Counted from the stretch's first letter, positions 53,026 to 62,177 are shown. The stretch is DNA of 64,000 nt from JAUVKT01 sp942491535 (GCA_942491535.1 CALOBV010000006.1:62001-126000), one strand, 5' to 3'. The notes: generated by a model from the sequence alone, not told the origin. A program made the numbers and translations.

Positions 53026-53823
53026 ATGAAACTATTCTATAGAGAATTTGGAACCGGAATACCCCTGATAATTTTACATGGACTTTATGGTTCGTCAGAC
53101 AACTGGGTCTCGATTGCCAGGATTTTATCAAATCAGTTCAGGGTTATTATACCTGACCAGAGAAACCACGGAGCTTCACCTCACAACAATATTCATTCTT
53201 ATCAGTCTATGAGCAATGACCTGGATGAACTTGTAAAGGATCTAGAGCTAAAAAAGTTCTTCCTTGTAGGTCACAGCATGGGAGGTAAGACTGCTATGTG
53301 GTATGCATCTATGTGGCCTGATAAACTTGCAGGCCTGATGGTTATAGATATTTCACCATTTAAACCCATAAATGAAAACAACCCGCTTGCTGACTTTCAC
53401 AGGAAGGTGCTAAGTACCATCACAAAATTCCCGATAAACGATATAGATACAAGAGAAGAAGCGGATTTAATACTATCAGAGAGTATCAGCTCTCCCCGAA
53501 TCAGGAACTTCCTGCTTAAGAACCTTACCAGGGGAAAAGATAAGCGCTTCAGGTGGAAACTGAATGCTGAGAACCTGGAAATGAATATAAGCAATATCCT
53601 TGATGGATTCGAAAGGAATAAGGCGGGTAAAAACTCAATAAGCGGTTTCCCTGTAGTGTTTATTAGGGCAGGCAATTCAGATTATATACCTGAATCCGAC
53701 TTCCGCGATATCAGGCTTTTGTTCCCGGCCTCTGAGATTATTACAATAGAAGATAGCTCGCACTGGATCCATGCTGAAAAACCAGAGCTTATAATCGAAC
53801 ATATTTACGCTATGCTCGAATAA
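53026..53823 (+). CDS. Alpha/beta hydrolase
   Basis: A 265-residue hydrolase. The oxyanion HG motif is in LHGLYGSSDNW, the nucleophile Ser in GHSMGG (about residue 85-90), and the catalytic His in DSSHWIHAEKP near the end. DQRNHGAS and the rest resemble the YbfF-type acyl-CoA/ester hydrolases. It begins 8 bp after pdxJ and probably shares its message. Substrate not known. Confidence 0.88.
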   Translation: MKLFYREFGTGIPLIILHGLYGSSDNWVSIARILSNQFRVIIPDQRNHGASPHNNIHSYQSMSNDLDELVKDLELKKFFLVGHSMGGKTAMWYASMWPDKLAGLMVIDISPFKPINENNPLADFHRKVLSTITKFPINDIDTREEADLILSESISSPRIRNFLLKNLTRGKDKRFRWKLNAENLEMNISNILDGFERNKAGKNSISGFPVVFIRAGNSDYIPESDFRDIRLLFPASEIITIEDSSHWIHAEKPELIIEHIYAMLE

Positions 53824-53825
53824 TC

Positions 53826-54556
53826 TTACCTTATTGTAACTGATTCAATATTAGAGTCGGAGACCAGTTCTTCATTTCTGAACTTCAGAAAAACCTGTAT
53901 CAGGGCAATAACATCCTTCTCGCAATACTCCATTATCCTGCCAAGATCATTGTCTTTCCAGTAGACTGATGCCACCATACTGCCATCGATATCATCTTTT
54001 GGAGTGGGAATATTTAACAATGTTGTTATTAGTTCAAGAGAAGTATAATGCTTGTAATCGCCAAATTTCCATAGCTCCATTGTATCCAGGAGGTTTATCT
54101 CCCATGGTTTTTTACCCGCATTATCAAGTATAGAGGGAATATTTATTCCATTAATCAGCATCCTCCTGGCTATATAAGGAAAATCAAATTCCTTACCATT
54201 ATGAGCACAAAGAAGAGCCTCTTTACCAGTACAAAATTATTAAGCATTACTCCAAACTCTTCAAGCAGTTTATGCTCATCATCCCCAAAAAAAGATTTCA
54301 ATCGTATTGATCTTTTGTTATTGGTGCCTGTAACCAGGCCTACAGAAATAGTAATAATCTTACCAAACTCAGAATAGATACCAGCCCGTTCGAAAACATC
54401 TGCAGCCTGTTCGTCATCCTTTCTGAACCAGGCAGATTTCTTTTCCCACAGGCTTGCAAGTTTCTTATCCATCGATTCAAAATCGGGCGATACAGGAACT
54501 GTTTCTATATCCAGGAATAATACATTTGAAGGATTGGTGTCTTTAAGCAATTTCAT
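53826..54556 (-). pseudogene. PolB-like 3'-5' exonuclease family protein, one frameshift
   Basis: Adding one base near 54233-54236 joins two frames into a 243-residue RNase H-fold exonuclease of the predicted PolB-like type (PF10108 group). The first catalytic pair is in VLFLDIETVP (D and E). The second motif CAHNGKEFDFPYIARRML appears only after correction. The third, EYCEKDVIALIQVF, supplies the last Asp. As written, the protein stops after 128 residues and loses motifs II and III. It lies between an esterase and uridine kinase. Confidence 0.8.
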
Positions 54557-54588
54557 AAATTCCGGATTACATTACTAATTATCTTAAG

Positions 54589-55206
54589 CTATCTGTCATT
54601 ATCAAGGTAATTAAGCATGGTATGAGTAAGCATGTTTATCGCGACCCTGTTTTCACCACCCAGGGGGATAATAATGTCTGCATATCTTTTTGTGGGTTCA
54701 ATAAACTGTAAATGAGATGGTTTTACTGTATCATAATATCTTTCGATAACATGAGATATATCCCTCCCCCTCTCGGCGATATCCCTTTCGATTACTCTCA
54801 CCAGCCTGTCGTCAGGATCGGCATCAACAAACGCCTTTATATCCATTAAATCCCTTAATCGCTTATCTGACAAAATAAGGATGCCTTCGATAATTATTAC
54901 CCTGGCTGGTTCAATATGAACTGTTTCTTCAGACCTCAGACAGGTAATATATGAATATTGAGGCATCTCCACCGACTTGCCTTTGCACAGCTCTTCCACA
55001 TGATCTGCAAGAAGACTAAACTCAAGCGAATCGGGGTGGTCAAAATTAATTTTTTGTCTCTCCTCAATTGAAAGATGACTATTATCCCGGTAGTAAGCAT
55101 CCTGGGGCAAAACGGTTACATCATCATTATTCAGGGCATTAACCAGTTTTTTAACAACTGTCGTTTTTCCTGAACCGGTACCTCCGGCAATACCTACTAT
55201 CAACAT
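54589..55206 (-). CDS. udk: Uridine kinase
   Basis: A 205-residue P-loop kinase that phosphorylates uridine and cytidine. The P-loop is GIAGGTGSGKTTVV (5-18). DAYYRDNSHL, NFDHPDSLEF and the lid segment RVIERDIAERGRDISHVIERYYDTVKPSH (two adjacent blocks) are typical, followed by the KRYADIIIPLGGENRVAI end. It is divergent from the Dabb gene. Confidence 0.94.
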   Translation of the reverse strand: MLIVGIAGGTGSGKTTVVKKLVNALNNDDVTVLPQDAYYRDNSHLSIEERQKINFDHPDSLEFSLLADHVEELCKGKSVEMPQYSYITCLRSEETVHIEPARVIIIEGILILSDKRLRDLMDIKAFVDADPDDRLVRVIERDIAERGRDISHVIERYYDTVKPSHLQFIEPTKRYADIIIPLGGENRVAINMLTHTMLNYLDNDR

Positions 55207-55257
55207 TATTTTGCTAATTTTGTCGGTGAATATGAATCAAAAATAGCAAATTATACG

Positions 55258-55557
55258 ATGATTAAGCACATTGTCCTATTCAGATTTACAGAAACCATGT
55301 CTGCTGATGAGAAAAGAGAGAAGGCGACGAGCTTACAATCAATCTTCCAGCCCTTAAGAGATCTCCCTTCAGTAAAAGAATACAGGGTTGGTTTAAATAT
55401 CAGTGAATCAGATTTTGCATGGGATGTTGTTATTGATTCGGTATTTGATTCTGCAGAATCACTAAAAGCATACAGCATAAGTAAAGAACATCAGTCGGCA
55501 ATACAAAGTGCCAGTCAATTTGCAAAAGAAAAATCAGTTATTGATTACGAATTTTAA
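55258..55557 (+). CDS. Dabb-family stress-responsive A/B barrel protein
   Basis: A 99-residue ferredoxin-like dimeric barrel. The family pattern is clear: IKHIVLFRFT at the start, then a helix, YRVGLNISESDFAWDVVIDSVFDS and a closing HQSAIQ. Small proteins of this kind are either enzymes of odd substrates or of unknown use. It is followed 12 bp later by manA. Confidence 0.85.
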   Translation: MIKHIVLFRFTETMSADEKREKATSLQSIFQPLRDLPSVKEYRVGLNISESDFAWDVVIDSVFDSAESLKAYSISKEHQSAIQSASQFAKEKSVIDYEF

Positions 55558-55569
55558 TATCGGATACTA

Positions 55570-56568
55570 ATGGCTAAGCTCTACCCTTTAAAATTTAAAC
55601 CAATCCTTAAAGAGAGAGTCTGGGGAGGTAATACTCTTCAGAAAGACTATGGGAAGGAAGCCGATAGTGATACATATATTGGTGAAAGCTGGGAAATATC
55701 AGGCTTACAGGGTGATATATCTGTTGTTAGCAATGGCTTCCTGGCAGGAAATAACCTGGAAGAAATTGCTGAAGTATATATGGGAGACCTGATGGGAGAA
55801 TTAATTTACGAAAAGTTTGGAAGGGAGTTTCCCCTTTTGATTAAGTTGATCGATGCTCAGGATAAACTCTCCTTCCAGGTTCATCCGGGAGACGAGATCG
55901 CCCGCAGCAGACACAATGCTTACGGAAAAACTGAGATGTGGTATATTCTTGAAGCCGACAGCAATGCTTTTATAAATGCAGGTTTTAAAAATCCTTCCAC
56001 AAAACAGGAGTTCGATGCCGCTATTGAAAAAAAAGATCCCGGTAGCCTCCTTAACCATATTCAACCAGGTGAAGGTGATGTATTCTATATTCCGGCAGGA
56101 AGGGTTCATACTCTGGGAGGCAATGTGATACTTGCGGAGATACAGCAAACATCAGATATTACCTATAGAATTTACGACTGGGACAGACCAGGTCTTGACG
56201 GAAAACCAAGAGAATTGCATAGAGATTTTGCCGCAGATATAATAGATTATTCCAAATCGACCGATCACTACCACAGAGTAGCCCCTGTTGATAATAATTC
56301 AGTTGAGCTACTTGCCTGTAAGTACTTTACGACAAACTTTATAAAGCTGAGTTCAACAATTGAAAGAGATTATACAAAATATGACTCCTTTATAATATAT
56401 ATTTGCATTGACGGACAGGTTGAAATAGAATATAATTCTGAGAGCATTATAATAAAGAAGGGAGAAACAATTCTTATACCTGCTGTTATTGAGACCCTTA
56501 GGTTGATTTCAAATTGTGCAAGCCTGCTGGAGATTTATATCGACGAAGATAATTTATTAGAAGAATAA
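55570..56568 (+). CDS. manA: Mannose-6-phosphate isomerase, class I
   Basis: A 332-residue cupin metalloenzyme interconverting mannose-6-phosphate and fructose-6-phosphate. The motifs are LKERVWGGNTL, GESWEISG, PLLIKLIDAQDKLSFQVHPGD (zinc Gln and His), KTEMWYIL (Glu), and FYIPAGRVHTLGGNVILAEIQQTSD with the last zinc His. A C-terminal cupin half is shorter than in the enterobacterial enzyme, as in the Bacillus-type short form. Good operon spacing with its neighbours. Confidence 0.92.
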   Translation: MAKLYPLKFKPILKERVWGGNTLQKDYGKEADSDTYIGESWEISGLQGDISVVSNGFLAGNNLEEIAEVYMGDLMGELIYEKFGREFPLLIKLIDAQDKLSFQVHPGDEIARSRHNAYGKTEMWYILEADSNAFINAGFKNPSTKQEFDAAIEKKDPGSLLNHIQPGEGDVFYIPAGRVHTLGGNVILAEIQQTSDITYRIYDWDRPGLDGKPRELHRDFAADIIDYSKSTDHYHRVAPVDNNSVELLACKYFTTNFIKLSSTIERDYTKYDSFIIYICIDGQVEIEYNSESIIIKKGETILIPAVIETLRLISNCASLLEIYIDEDNLLEE

Positions 56569-56571
56569 GTG

Positions 56572-57336
56572 ATGAAAAGAATTTACTGGATCCTTATAGT
56601 TATGCTGGCATTTGTGTTCCAATCGTGCAATACATCGAATACTGAAAGTGCCGATAAAACTTCACAGGTAAAACAATCCGATGAGAATTATACCGGAATT
56701 AAGAAGTTCTATGATGGTGAGTTACTGAAGAAAGAAACCACCTTTAAAAATGGGATAAAAGAAGGTCTCAATAAAAACTATTATGACGATGGGAAGCTGA
56801 AAAGAACGATATGGTATGAAAATAATCTCAAAGAAGATACGGCAAAATGGTATTATACCGATGGAAGTGTGTACAGGGCAACACCATATAGAAATGATAA
56901 AATAGAAGGTATACAGACTAAATATTACAGGAATGGGAAAGTGATGGCTGAGATACCTTACAGTCATGGACTAAGAACTCCCGGCCTAAAAGAATACTAT
57001 GATACAGGACTTGAGGTTGGCAATATCCCATCTATTACGATACTAAAAATCAATAGCGATGATTATTTAAGTGATGGTATAGTAAGTATTACCCTGGCCC
57101 TCTCGAATAAGTCGACTAATGTAAGGTTTTATAAGGGAGGACTTGTTGATGGCGCCTTTGATCCAAGCCTGGCAAAAGACATAACTGCCTCATCAGGAAT
57201 GGCTTATTTTGAGGTATTTAAGAAAGAGACAGGTGGTAAAGCTTATGTTGATGTAGTTGCCGAATACACCACAAGATTCAGAAATAAGGAGATTATTATA
57301 AAAAGAATTAAATTGCCCTACAAGGATCTCAGCTGA
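56572..57336 (+). CDS. YwqK-like MORN-repeat lipoprotein
   Basis: A 254-residue lipoprotein with lipobox VFQSC (about residue 17). Residues 45-145 are YwqK/MORN-type repeats (KEGLNKNYYDDGKLKRTIWYENNL, WYYTDGSVYRATPYRNDKIEG, KYYRNGKVMAEIPY), listed in many databases as antitoxin-like though most are not toxin partners. The C-terminal part is a separate beta domain. ATG at 56572 is preferred to the GTG at 56569, which directly follows the manA stop. No toxin gene is nearby. Confidence 0.8.
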   Translation: MKRIYWILIVMLAFVFQSCNTSNTESADKTSQVKQSDENYTGIKKFYDGELLKKETTFKNGIKEGLNKNYYDDGKLKRTIWYENNLKEDTAKWYYTDGSVYRATPYRNDKIEGIQTKYYRNGKVMAEIPYSHGLRTPGLKEYYDTGLEVGNIPSITILKINSDDYLSDGIVSITLALSNKSTNVRFYKGGLVDGAFDPSLAKDITASSGMAYFEVFKKETGGKAYVDVVAEYTTRFRNKEIIIKRIKLPYKDLS

Positions 57337-57338
57337 CA

Positions 57339-57725
57339 ATGACTTATAATATTAAGGCCGGCATTGAACTAAGCTTACAGACTACAGTAAAGGATACCGA
57401 CACTGCCTTGTCTTATGGTTCAGGACTTCTTGATGTATATGCCAGCCCGGCGATGATCGCATTTATGGAACTTACATCTATGAAACTGGTGCAAAAACAC
57501 CTGCCCAAGGGCTATGGTACGGTTGGAACTAAGGTGGAAGTAAATCATATCAAGGCAAGTTCTGTAGGAGCAACACTGCTGTGCAGCGCTACCCTGATTA
57601 ACGTCAGCGACAGAAAATTACGATTTGAAGTAACAGTCACAGAAAATGGAGAGACAGTGGGATCAGGAATTCACGACAGGTATATAATAAATGAGAAGAA
57701 ATTTATTGAAAAACTAAATCAATAA
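57339..57725 (+). CDS. Hotdog-fold thioesterase (FlK-like)
   Basis: A 128-residue hotdog protein. The segment ALSYGSGLLDVYASPAMIAFMELTSM (two blocks) carries the acidic helix residue, and GTVGTKVEVNHIKASSVG the conserved His, matching the fluoroacetyl-CoA thioesterase-like family. General acyl-CoA housekeeping is likelier than fluoroacetate detoxification. Its stop overlaps the engB start by one base. Confidence 0.85.
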   Translation: MTYNIKAGIELSLQTTVKDTDTALSYGSGLLDVYASPAMIAFMELTSMKLVQKHLPKGYGTVGTKVEVNHIKASSVGATLLCSATLINVSDRKLRFEVTVTENGETVGSGIHDRYIINEKKFIEKLNQ

Positions 57726-58330
57726 TGATAATTAAATCGGCAGAATTTATTAAGAGTAGCACAAAGCTATCGCAATGCCCTGAACCCGATCTGCCCGAAT
57801 ATGCCTTCCTGGGTAGATCAAATGTGGGAAAATCATCCTTAATAAATATGCTCACCGGGCGTACTAAACTGGCAAAAATCTCCAGCACACCGGGTAAGAC
57901 CCAGACAATTAATCATTTCCTTATTAATGAGAACTGGTTTATTGCAGACCTTCCAGGCTATGGTTATGCGAAAGTATCTAAAAAGATGAGGGAAGACTGG
58001 AAGAATATGATAGAAAATTTTATTTTGAACAGGAAGAACCTGATGACTCTTTTTTTACTTATCGACAGCAGGCATGACCCCATCGAGTCAGATATTGATT
58101 TTATGAACTTCCTGGGAATGAAATATGTGCCTTTTGCAAGAGTTTTTACCAAGGCAGATAAGATTAAAAAACAGGCCCTTGAGGGAGTAATTGAAAAACA
58201 TAATAATCGACTGCTTGAAAACTGGGAAGATCTGCCACCATTAATCGTAACTTCGGCAGAGGATAAAAGAGGCAGGGATGAATTACTCGGGTATATAGAA
58301 AAAAGCCTTGATTATTTTGAAAAACCCTGA
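57725..58330 (+). CDS. engB: Ribosome biogenesis GTPase EngB/YsxC
   Basis: A 201-residue GTPase for large-subunit assembly. G1 is GRSNVGKSS (about 31-39), G2 the TPGKTQTINHF stretch, G3 DLPGYGYAK, G4 FTKADK and G5 VTSAED. Length is typical. It is coupled by a one-base overlap to the thioesterase gene. Confidence 0.95.
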   Translation: MIIKSAEFIKSSTKLSQCPEPDLPEYAFLGRSNVGKSSLINMLTGRTKLAKISSTPGKTQTINHFLINENWFIADLPGYGYAKVSKKMREDWKNMIENFILNRKNLMTLFLLIDSRHDPIESDIDFMNFLGMKYVPFARVFTKADKIKKQALEGVIEKHNNRLLENWEDLPPLIVTSAEDKRGRDELLGYIEKSLDYFEKP

Positions 58331-58350
58331 GGAAAGTTTTTTGATTTTTG

Positions 58351-58358
58351 TAGTTTTG
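58351..58358 (+). promoter_or_regulatory. -7 box of prs
   Basis: TAGTTTTG (TAnnTTTG) in the 70-bp gap ahead of prs. The -33 position has no clear TTG. Confidence 0.35.
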
Positions 58359-58401
58359 CACAAGTTGTAATCGAAATTTATACATCTCTTTTCTTAGCAT
58401 C

Positions 58402-59340
58402 ATGAATGGTAAATCACCACTTAAAATTTTCTCTTGCAGGGCATCACGCCATATGGCAGAAAACATTGCCAAAGAGCTGGGTATTAAACTTGGCGAAAGT
58501 AGTGTAACCCAGTTCAGCGATGGAGAGTTTCAACCCAGGTTCGACGAATCAGTGAGAGGATGTACAGTATTTATTGTACAATCGACTTTACCCCCGGGAG
58601 ACAACCTGCTTGAAATGCTGCTTATGATTGATGCTGCGAAAAGGGCATCCGCATACAAAATAATAGCAGTAATGCCATATTTTGGGCTTGCCCGCCAGGA
58701 CAGAAAGGATCGTCCGCGGGTTTCGATCGGAGCAAAAATGATTGCTGATCTTCTTGAAACTGCTGGCGTAAACAGGGTTATGACTCTTGATCTGCATGCC
58801 GATCAGATCCAGGGCTTCTTCAACGTACCTGTTGACCACCTCTATGCTTCATCACTCTTTGTTGAAAAAATTAAAGAGATGAACCTGAATTATCTCTCAA
58901 TATCTGCTCCTGATATGGGTGGATCAAAACGAGCAAACGCATATTCGAGACACCTTCAATCTGAGATGGTTTTGAGCTATAAGTTAAGGAAAAAGCCAAA
59001 TGTTGTTGAAGAAATTTCTATGATTGGTGAAGTTAAAGGTCGTGATGTAGTAATTATTGACGACATGGTAGATACTGCTGGTACACTAACATTTGCAGCC
59101 CAGATGATTAAAGATAGGGGAGCAAACAGCATAAACGCATTTGCAACACATGCAGTACTCTCAGGCCCGGCATATGAACGTATAGAAAATTCACCAATTG
59201 AAAAACTGGTAGTAACAGATTCAATCCCTTTAATCAAATCATCACCTAAAATAGAAGTTGTTTCTGTAGCCAAATTGTTTGCAGACACAATAGATTCTGT
59301 TTATCATAACGAATCTATTAGCATGGGCTTTGTTTTTTAA
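58402..59340 (+). CDS. prs: Ribose-phosphate pyrophosphokinase
   Basis: A 312-residue enzyme that makes PRPP. Motifs include FSDGEFQPRFDESVRG, the ATP-binding AVMPYFGLARQDRKDRPR, DLHADQIQGFF, the PRPP-binding VVIIDDMVDTAGT and FATHAVLSGPAYE. Class I length. The -33 part of the L25 promoter lies inside the end of this gene. Confidence 0.96.
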   Translation: MNGKSPLKIFSCRASRHMAENIAKELGIKLGESSVTQFSDGEFQPRFDESVRGCTVFIVQSTLPPGDNLLEMLLMIDAAKRASAYKIIAVMPYFGLARQDRKDRPRVSIGAKMIADLLETAGVNRVMTLDLHADQIQGFFNVPVDHLYASSLFVEKIKEMNLNYLSISAPDMGGSKRANAYSRHLQSEMVLSYKLRKKPNVVEEISMIGEVKGRDVVIIDDMVDTAGTLTFAAQMIKDRGANSINAFATHAVLSGPAYERIENSPIEKLVVTDSIPLIKSSPKIEVVSVAKLFADTIDSVYHNESISMGFVF

Positions 59341-59359
59341 GCTATTAAACGTATCTTCG
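59329..59359 (+). promoter_or_regulatory. Promoter of the L25 gene
   Basis: TTTG at 59329-59332, exactly 19 bp, then TATCTTCG at 59352-59359, one base off consensus. The transcript would start near 59366 and have a leader of about 84 nt. Confidence 0.65.
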
Positions 59360-59385
59360 CAGCCCGAAATTTATATGAAAATTGT

Positions 59386-59421
59386 CCATCGTGTGATGGG
59401 AGGTTTCCATCGTTTTGGAAA
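59386..59421 (+). promoter_or_regulatory. Two small hairpins in the L25 leader
   Basis: CCATC-GTGT-GATGG (59386-59399) and TTTCCA-TCGTTT-TGGAAA (59404-59421) are both perfect stems within the leader of the ribosomal-protein gene. They could bind L25 to give feedback control, or a shared downstream factor. Confidence 0.4.
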
Positions 59422-59449
59422 ACTTAAGTAGCACATTAAAAATTGACAA

Positions 59450-60130
59450 ATGAAGACTATTGAAATTAAAGCTCATCAAAGAAAAGAGCTAGGAAAAAAA
59501 GAGACCAAAAATCTCAGAAAAGAAAACAATATTCCCTGCGTAATGTACGGCGGTGAAGAAACAGTACACTTCTACGCGCATAAGAATGTTTTTAAAGATC
59601 TGATCTACACCCCCAGCGTTTACATTGTAAAACTGGATATTGACGGGAAACAATACATGGCTGCTCTGAAGGAAATCCAATTTCACCCGGTTTCTGATGC
59701 AACATTACATATTGACTTCATACAGGTATTTGAAGATAAGCCTGTGACAATGAATATTCCTATTAGTACATCAGGAGAGTCTATAGGGATTAAGGCTGGA
59801 GGAAAAGTAAGGCTTAAGAGAAGGTCCCTTAAAGTTAAGGGTTCTTTCAAAGACCTGCCTGATAGTCTTGATATCGACATTACTGAACTGGCCATAGGAA
59901 TGTCGATCAAGGTTCACGATCTCACCTACGACAAACTTGAAATTCTCGACCCGCAGAGAGCAATGGTTGTTGCAGTTATTTCATCTCGTATGGCAATTAA
60001 GGAGTCTGAGCTTGAAGATGAAGAAGGAGAAGAAGGAGAAGAAGGAGAAGAAGGTGAAGAAGGTGGAGCTCCTACTGAAAGTGCTGCAGGAGAATCTGCT
60101 GAGAGTGCTAAGGAAGCTACTTCTGAATAG
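59450..60130 (+). CDS. rplY: 50S ribosomal protein L25/general stress protein Ctc
   Basis: A 226-residue long form. The N-terminal 5S-rRNA-binding L25 domain (KAHQRKELGKKETKNLRKEN, PCVMYGG) is followed by a TL5-type C-terminal beta domain (about 95-180) and an acidic tail. The tail has five EEG repeats, then a Ser/Ala/Glu-rich end. The leader has two hairpins. Long L25/Ctc with an acidic tail is common in Bacteroidota. Confidence 0.94.
   Translation: MKTIEIKAHQRKELGKKETKNLRKENNIPCVMYGGEETVHFYAHKNVFKDLIYTPSVYIVKLDIDGKQYMAALKEIQFHPVSDATLHIDFIQVFEDKPVTMNIPISTSGESIGIKAGGKVRLKRRSLKVKGSFKDLPDSLDIDITELAIGMSIKVHDLTYDKLEILDPQRAMVVAVISSRMAIKESELEDEEGEEGEEGEEGEEGGAPTESAAGESAESAKEATSE
60020..60064 (+). 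repeat. Nine-bp in-frame repeat coding EEG in L25
   Basis: Five tandem GAAGAAGGA-type units encode the acidic tail. In-frame 9-bp steps would let the tail vary in length without loss of the reading frame. Confidence 0.8.
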
Positions 60131-60168
60131 GAGACAGTTCGATCTCTGTAACCTCTAAATCAGTCGAT

Positions 60169-60759
60169 TTGAAATATTTAGTTGCAGGTTTAGGAAATAT
60201 TGGAGACGAATATACAAATACACGTCATAATATTGGATTTAAGATATTGGATGCATGGGCTCATGCATCCAATATCTCTTTTAAGGACAAACGTTATGGC
60301 TTCGTCACTACGGCAAAGCACAGGGGAAGATCCTATGTCCTTCTTAAACCATCTACCTATATGAACCTGAGTGGTAATGCTGTAAATTACTGGCTTAGAA
60401 AAGAGAAAATACCGCTTAGCAATCTTATTGTAGTTGTTGACGATATAGCCCTCCCCCTGGGTAGTATAAGGCTCAGACCAAAAGGCGGAGATGGTGGACA
60501 TAACGGACTCGAACATATAAACAGGATACTTGGTTCGGGTAATTATGCAAGACTTAGATTCGGTATAGGAGATAATTTCCGGAAAGGTCAGCAGGTCGAC
60601 CACGTACTTGGTGAATGGACATCCGAAGAATCGTCTTTTATTAGCGAAAGGATAGACCTTGCTATCGAAATGATTAAATCATTTGGCTTTATCGGTCTGG
60701 AACTTACAATGACACGTTATAATAAATCCGGGCGCCTTCCGGAAGACAGTGATGAGTGA
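60169..60759 (+). CDS. pth: Peptidyl-tRNA hydrolase
   Basis: A 196-residue Pth that frees peptides from stalled tRNA. The start KYLVAGLGNIGDEYTNTRHNIGF contains the catalytic His20. LLKPSTYMNLSGNAV, VVDDIALPLGSIRLRPKGGDGGHNGL (two blocks) and the RLRFGIG end are typical. The start codon appears to be TTG at 60169: no in-frame ATG or GTG is found between it and the L25 stop. Overlaps hslR by 8 bp. Confidence 0.94.
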   Translation: MKYLVAGLGNIGDEYTNTRHNIGFKILDAWAHASNISFKDKRYGFVTTAKHRGRSYVLLKPSTYMNLSGNAVNYWLRKEKIPLSNLIVVVDDIALPLGSIRLRPKGGDGGHNGLEHINRILGSGNYARLRFGIGDNFRKGQQVDHVLGEWTSEESSFISERIDLAIEMIKSFGFIGLELTMTRYNKSGRLPEDSDE

Positions 60760-61138
60760 TTCTTCATCAAACAGAATTGATAAATTTCTCTGGTCGGTAA
60801 GGCTATATAAGACCAGGAGCCAGGCAGCCGATGCATGTAAGAACGGAAGAATTCTTATTAACAATTCTCCGCTTAAGCCTTCCAGGACTGTTGAGCCTGG
60901 AGATATCCTGATAATTAAGAAAATGCCTGTTATATATACCTTCAGGTGTATAAGCATTCCTCCATCCAGAGTTGGAGCAAAACTGGTGGCCGATTTTATT
61001 GAGAACCTGACCCCCGAAGAAGAATTGCATAAGCTCGAAATAAAAGCCGGTTTTAATAGTGGCCATCGTAGAAGAGGTGCAGGCAGACCAACTAAAAGAG
61101 AGAGAAGAGATCTGGACAGGTTTACGAAGGAAGAATAA
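60752..61138 (+). CDS. hslR: S4-domain RNA-binding heat-shock protein (HslR/Hsp15 family)
   Basis: A 128-residue protein. The S4 domain is in NRIDKFLWSVRLYKTRSQAADACKNGRILINN, then VEPGDILIIKK. The C-terminal tail (GHRRRGAGRPTKRERRDLDRF) is basic, as in Hsp15, which recycles free 50S subunits carrying peptidyl-tRNA. Its place directly after pth fits that job. ATG at 60752 is preferred to the GTG at 60749. Confidence 0.9.
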   Translation: MSDSSSNRIDKFLWSVRLYKTRSQAADACKNGRILINNSPLKPSRTVEPGDILIIKKMPVIYTFRCISIPPSRVGAKLVADFIENLTPEEELHKLEIKAGFNSGHRRRGAGRPTKRERRDLDRFTKEE

Positions 61139-61214
61139 GCAAAATTACCATCGAAAATACGTATAAAATATTTTGCGTATATTGGGTGCTTTCAACCAAT
61201 TAAAGAGATAGCAT

Positions 61215-62177
61215 ATGCTCGAAACACTACAGGCAATGGATACCGTTAATCTGCGGTTTTCACAGGATGGACTTCTTATTTTAAACATAACAATAGCTCT
61301 GGTTATGTTTGGTGTTGCCCTTGGAATTAAGTTGGATCATTTCAAGAAACTGTTAAAAAGTCCCAAACCGGTAATCACAGGCTTTATATCCCAGTTCATC
61401 TTGCTTCCGGCTGTTACCTTTCTTATTACAATAGTACTCAGAAATGTTATTACGCCCACAATGGCCCTTGGTATGATACTGGTAGCTTCGTGCCCTGGAG
61501 GAAATATATCCAATTTCATGTCAGCGCTTTCAAAGGGTAACGCTGCTCTGTCGGTAAGCCTGACAGCAATAGCTACACTATCTGCAATTGTGCTGACTCC
61601 TTTGAATTTTGCGATATGGGGTGGTTGGTTTATGGATGTGTATGAACATACAAATCCCGGACTGTTGCCGCGACTGAGAATTGATCCTTTTGAGATGTTT
61701 AAAACTGTGATCCTGATTCTTGGAATTCCACTTGCACTTGGAATGTTTGTGAATTACAGGTTCCAGAAAATTACCGCTGCTATCTTTAAACCAATGAAGA
61801 TATTTTCGATAGTAGCTTTTCTTGCGCTTGTTGCGATCCTTTTTAAAAGTAACTATGATTTCTTCCTGCAGTTTATAAAGTATATTTTTATACTTGTACT
61901 TATACATAATCTCCTGGCTTTTGCAACAGGATTCTCATTTGCAACTCTATTGAAGGTAAGTCCTTATAATCGAAGAGCTATAACAATTGAAACGGGCATA
62001 CAAAACTCCGGACTTGGTCTTGTTTTGCTGTTTAATCCTAAGATATTCCCCCCTGAACTTGCTATAGGAGGTATGGCAGTAATAGTTGCCTGGTGGGGAG
62101 TATGGCATATTATTTCAGGGCTAACTACTGCTGGAATATGGTCTAGGATCCCTCTGAAGGGAGAAAAGGGTGATTAA
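61215..62177 (+). CDS. Bile acid:sodium symporter family (BASS) transporter
   Basis: A 320-residue membrane protein with about nine or ten helices. Sodium-site motifs are VASCPGGNISNFMSALSKGNAALSVSLTA (in two blocks) and the later TIETGIQNSGLGLVLL, matching the ASBT/BASS family. The sequence is of the bacterial SBF type; substrates of such proteins include pantoate, pyruvate and organic acids, and the substrate here is unknown. Confidence 0.88.
   Translation: MLETLQAMDTVNLRFSQDGLLILNITIALVMFGVALGIKLDHFKKLLKSPKPVITGFISQFILLPAVTFLITIVLRNVITPTMALGMILVASCPGGNISNFMSALSKGNAALSVSLTAIATLSAIVLTPLNFAIWGGWFMDVYEHTNPGLLPRLRIDPFEMFKTVILILGIPLALGMFVNYRFQKITAAIFKPMKIFSIVAFLALVAILFKSNYDFFLQFIKYIFILVLIHNLLAFATGFSFATLLKVSPYNRRAITIETGIQNSGLGLVLLFNPKIFPPELAIGGMAVIVAWWGVWHIISGLTTAGIWSRIPLKGEKGD

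Noticed and set aside
56572..57336. Toxin-antitoxin system from the YwqK label
   Set aside because: No toxin-like gene adjoins it and the protein has a lipoprotein signal; the MORN-type repeats alone do not make an antitoxin.
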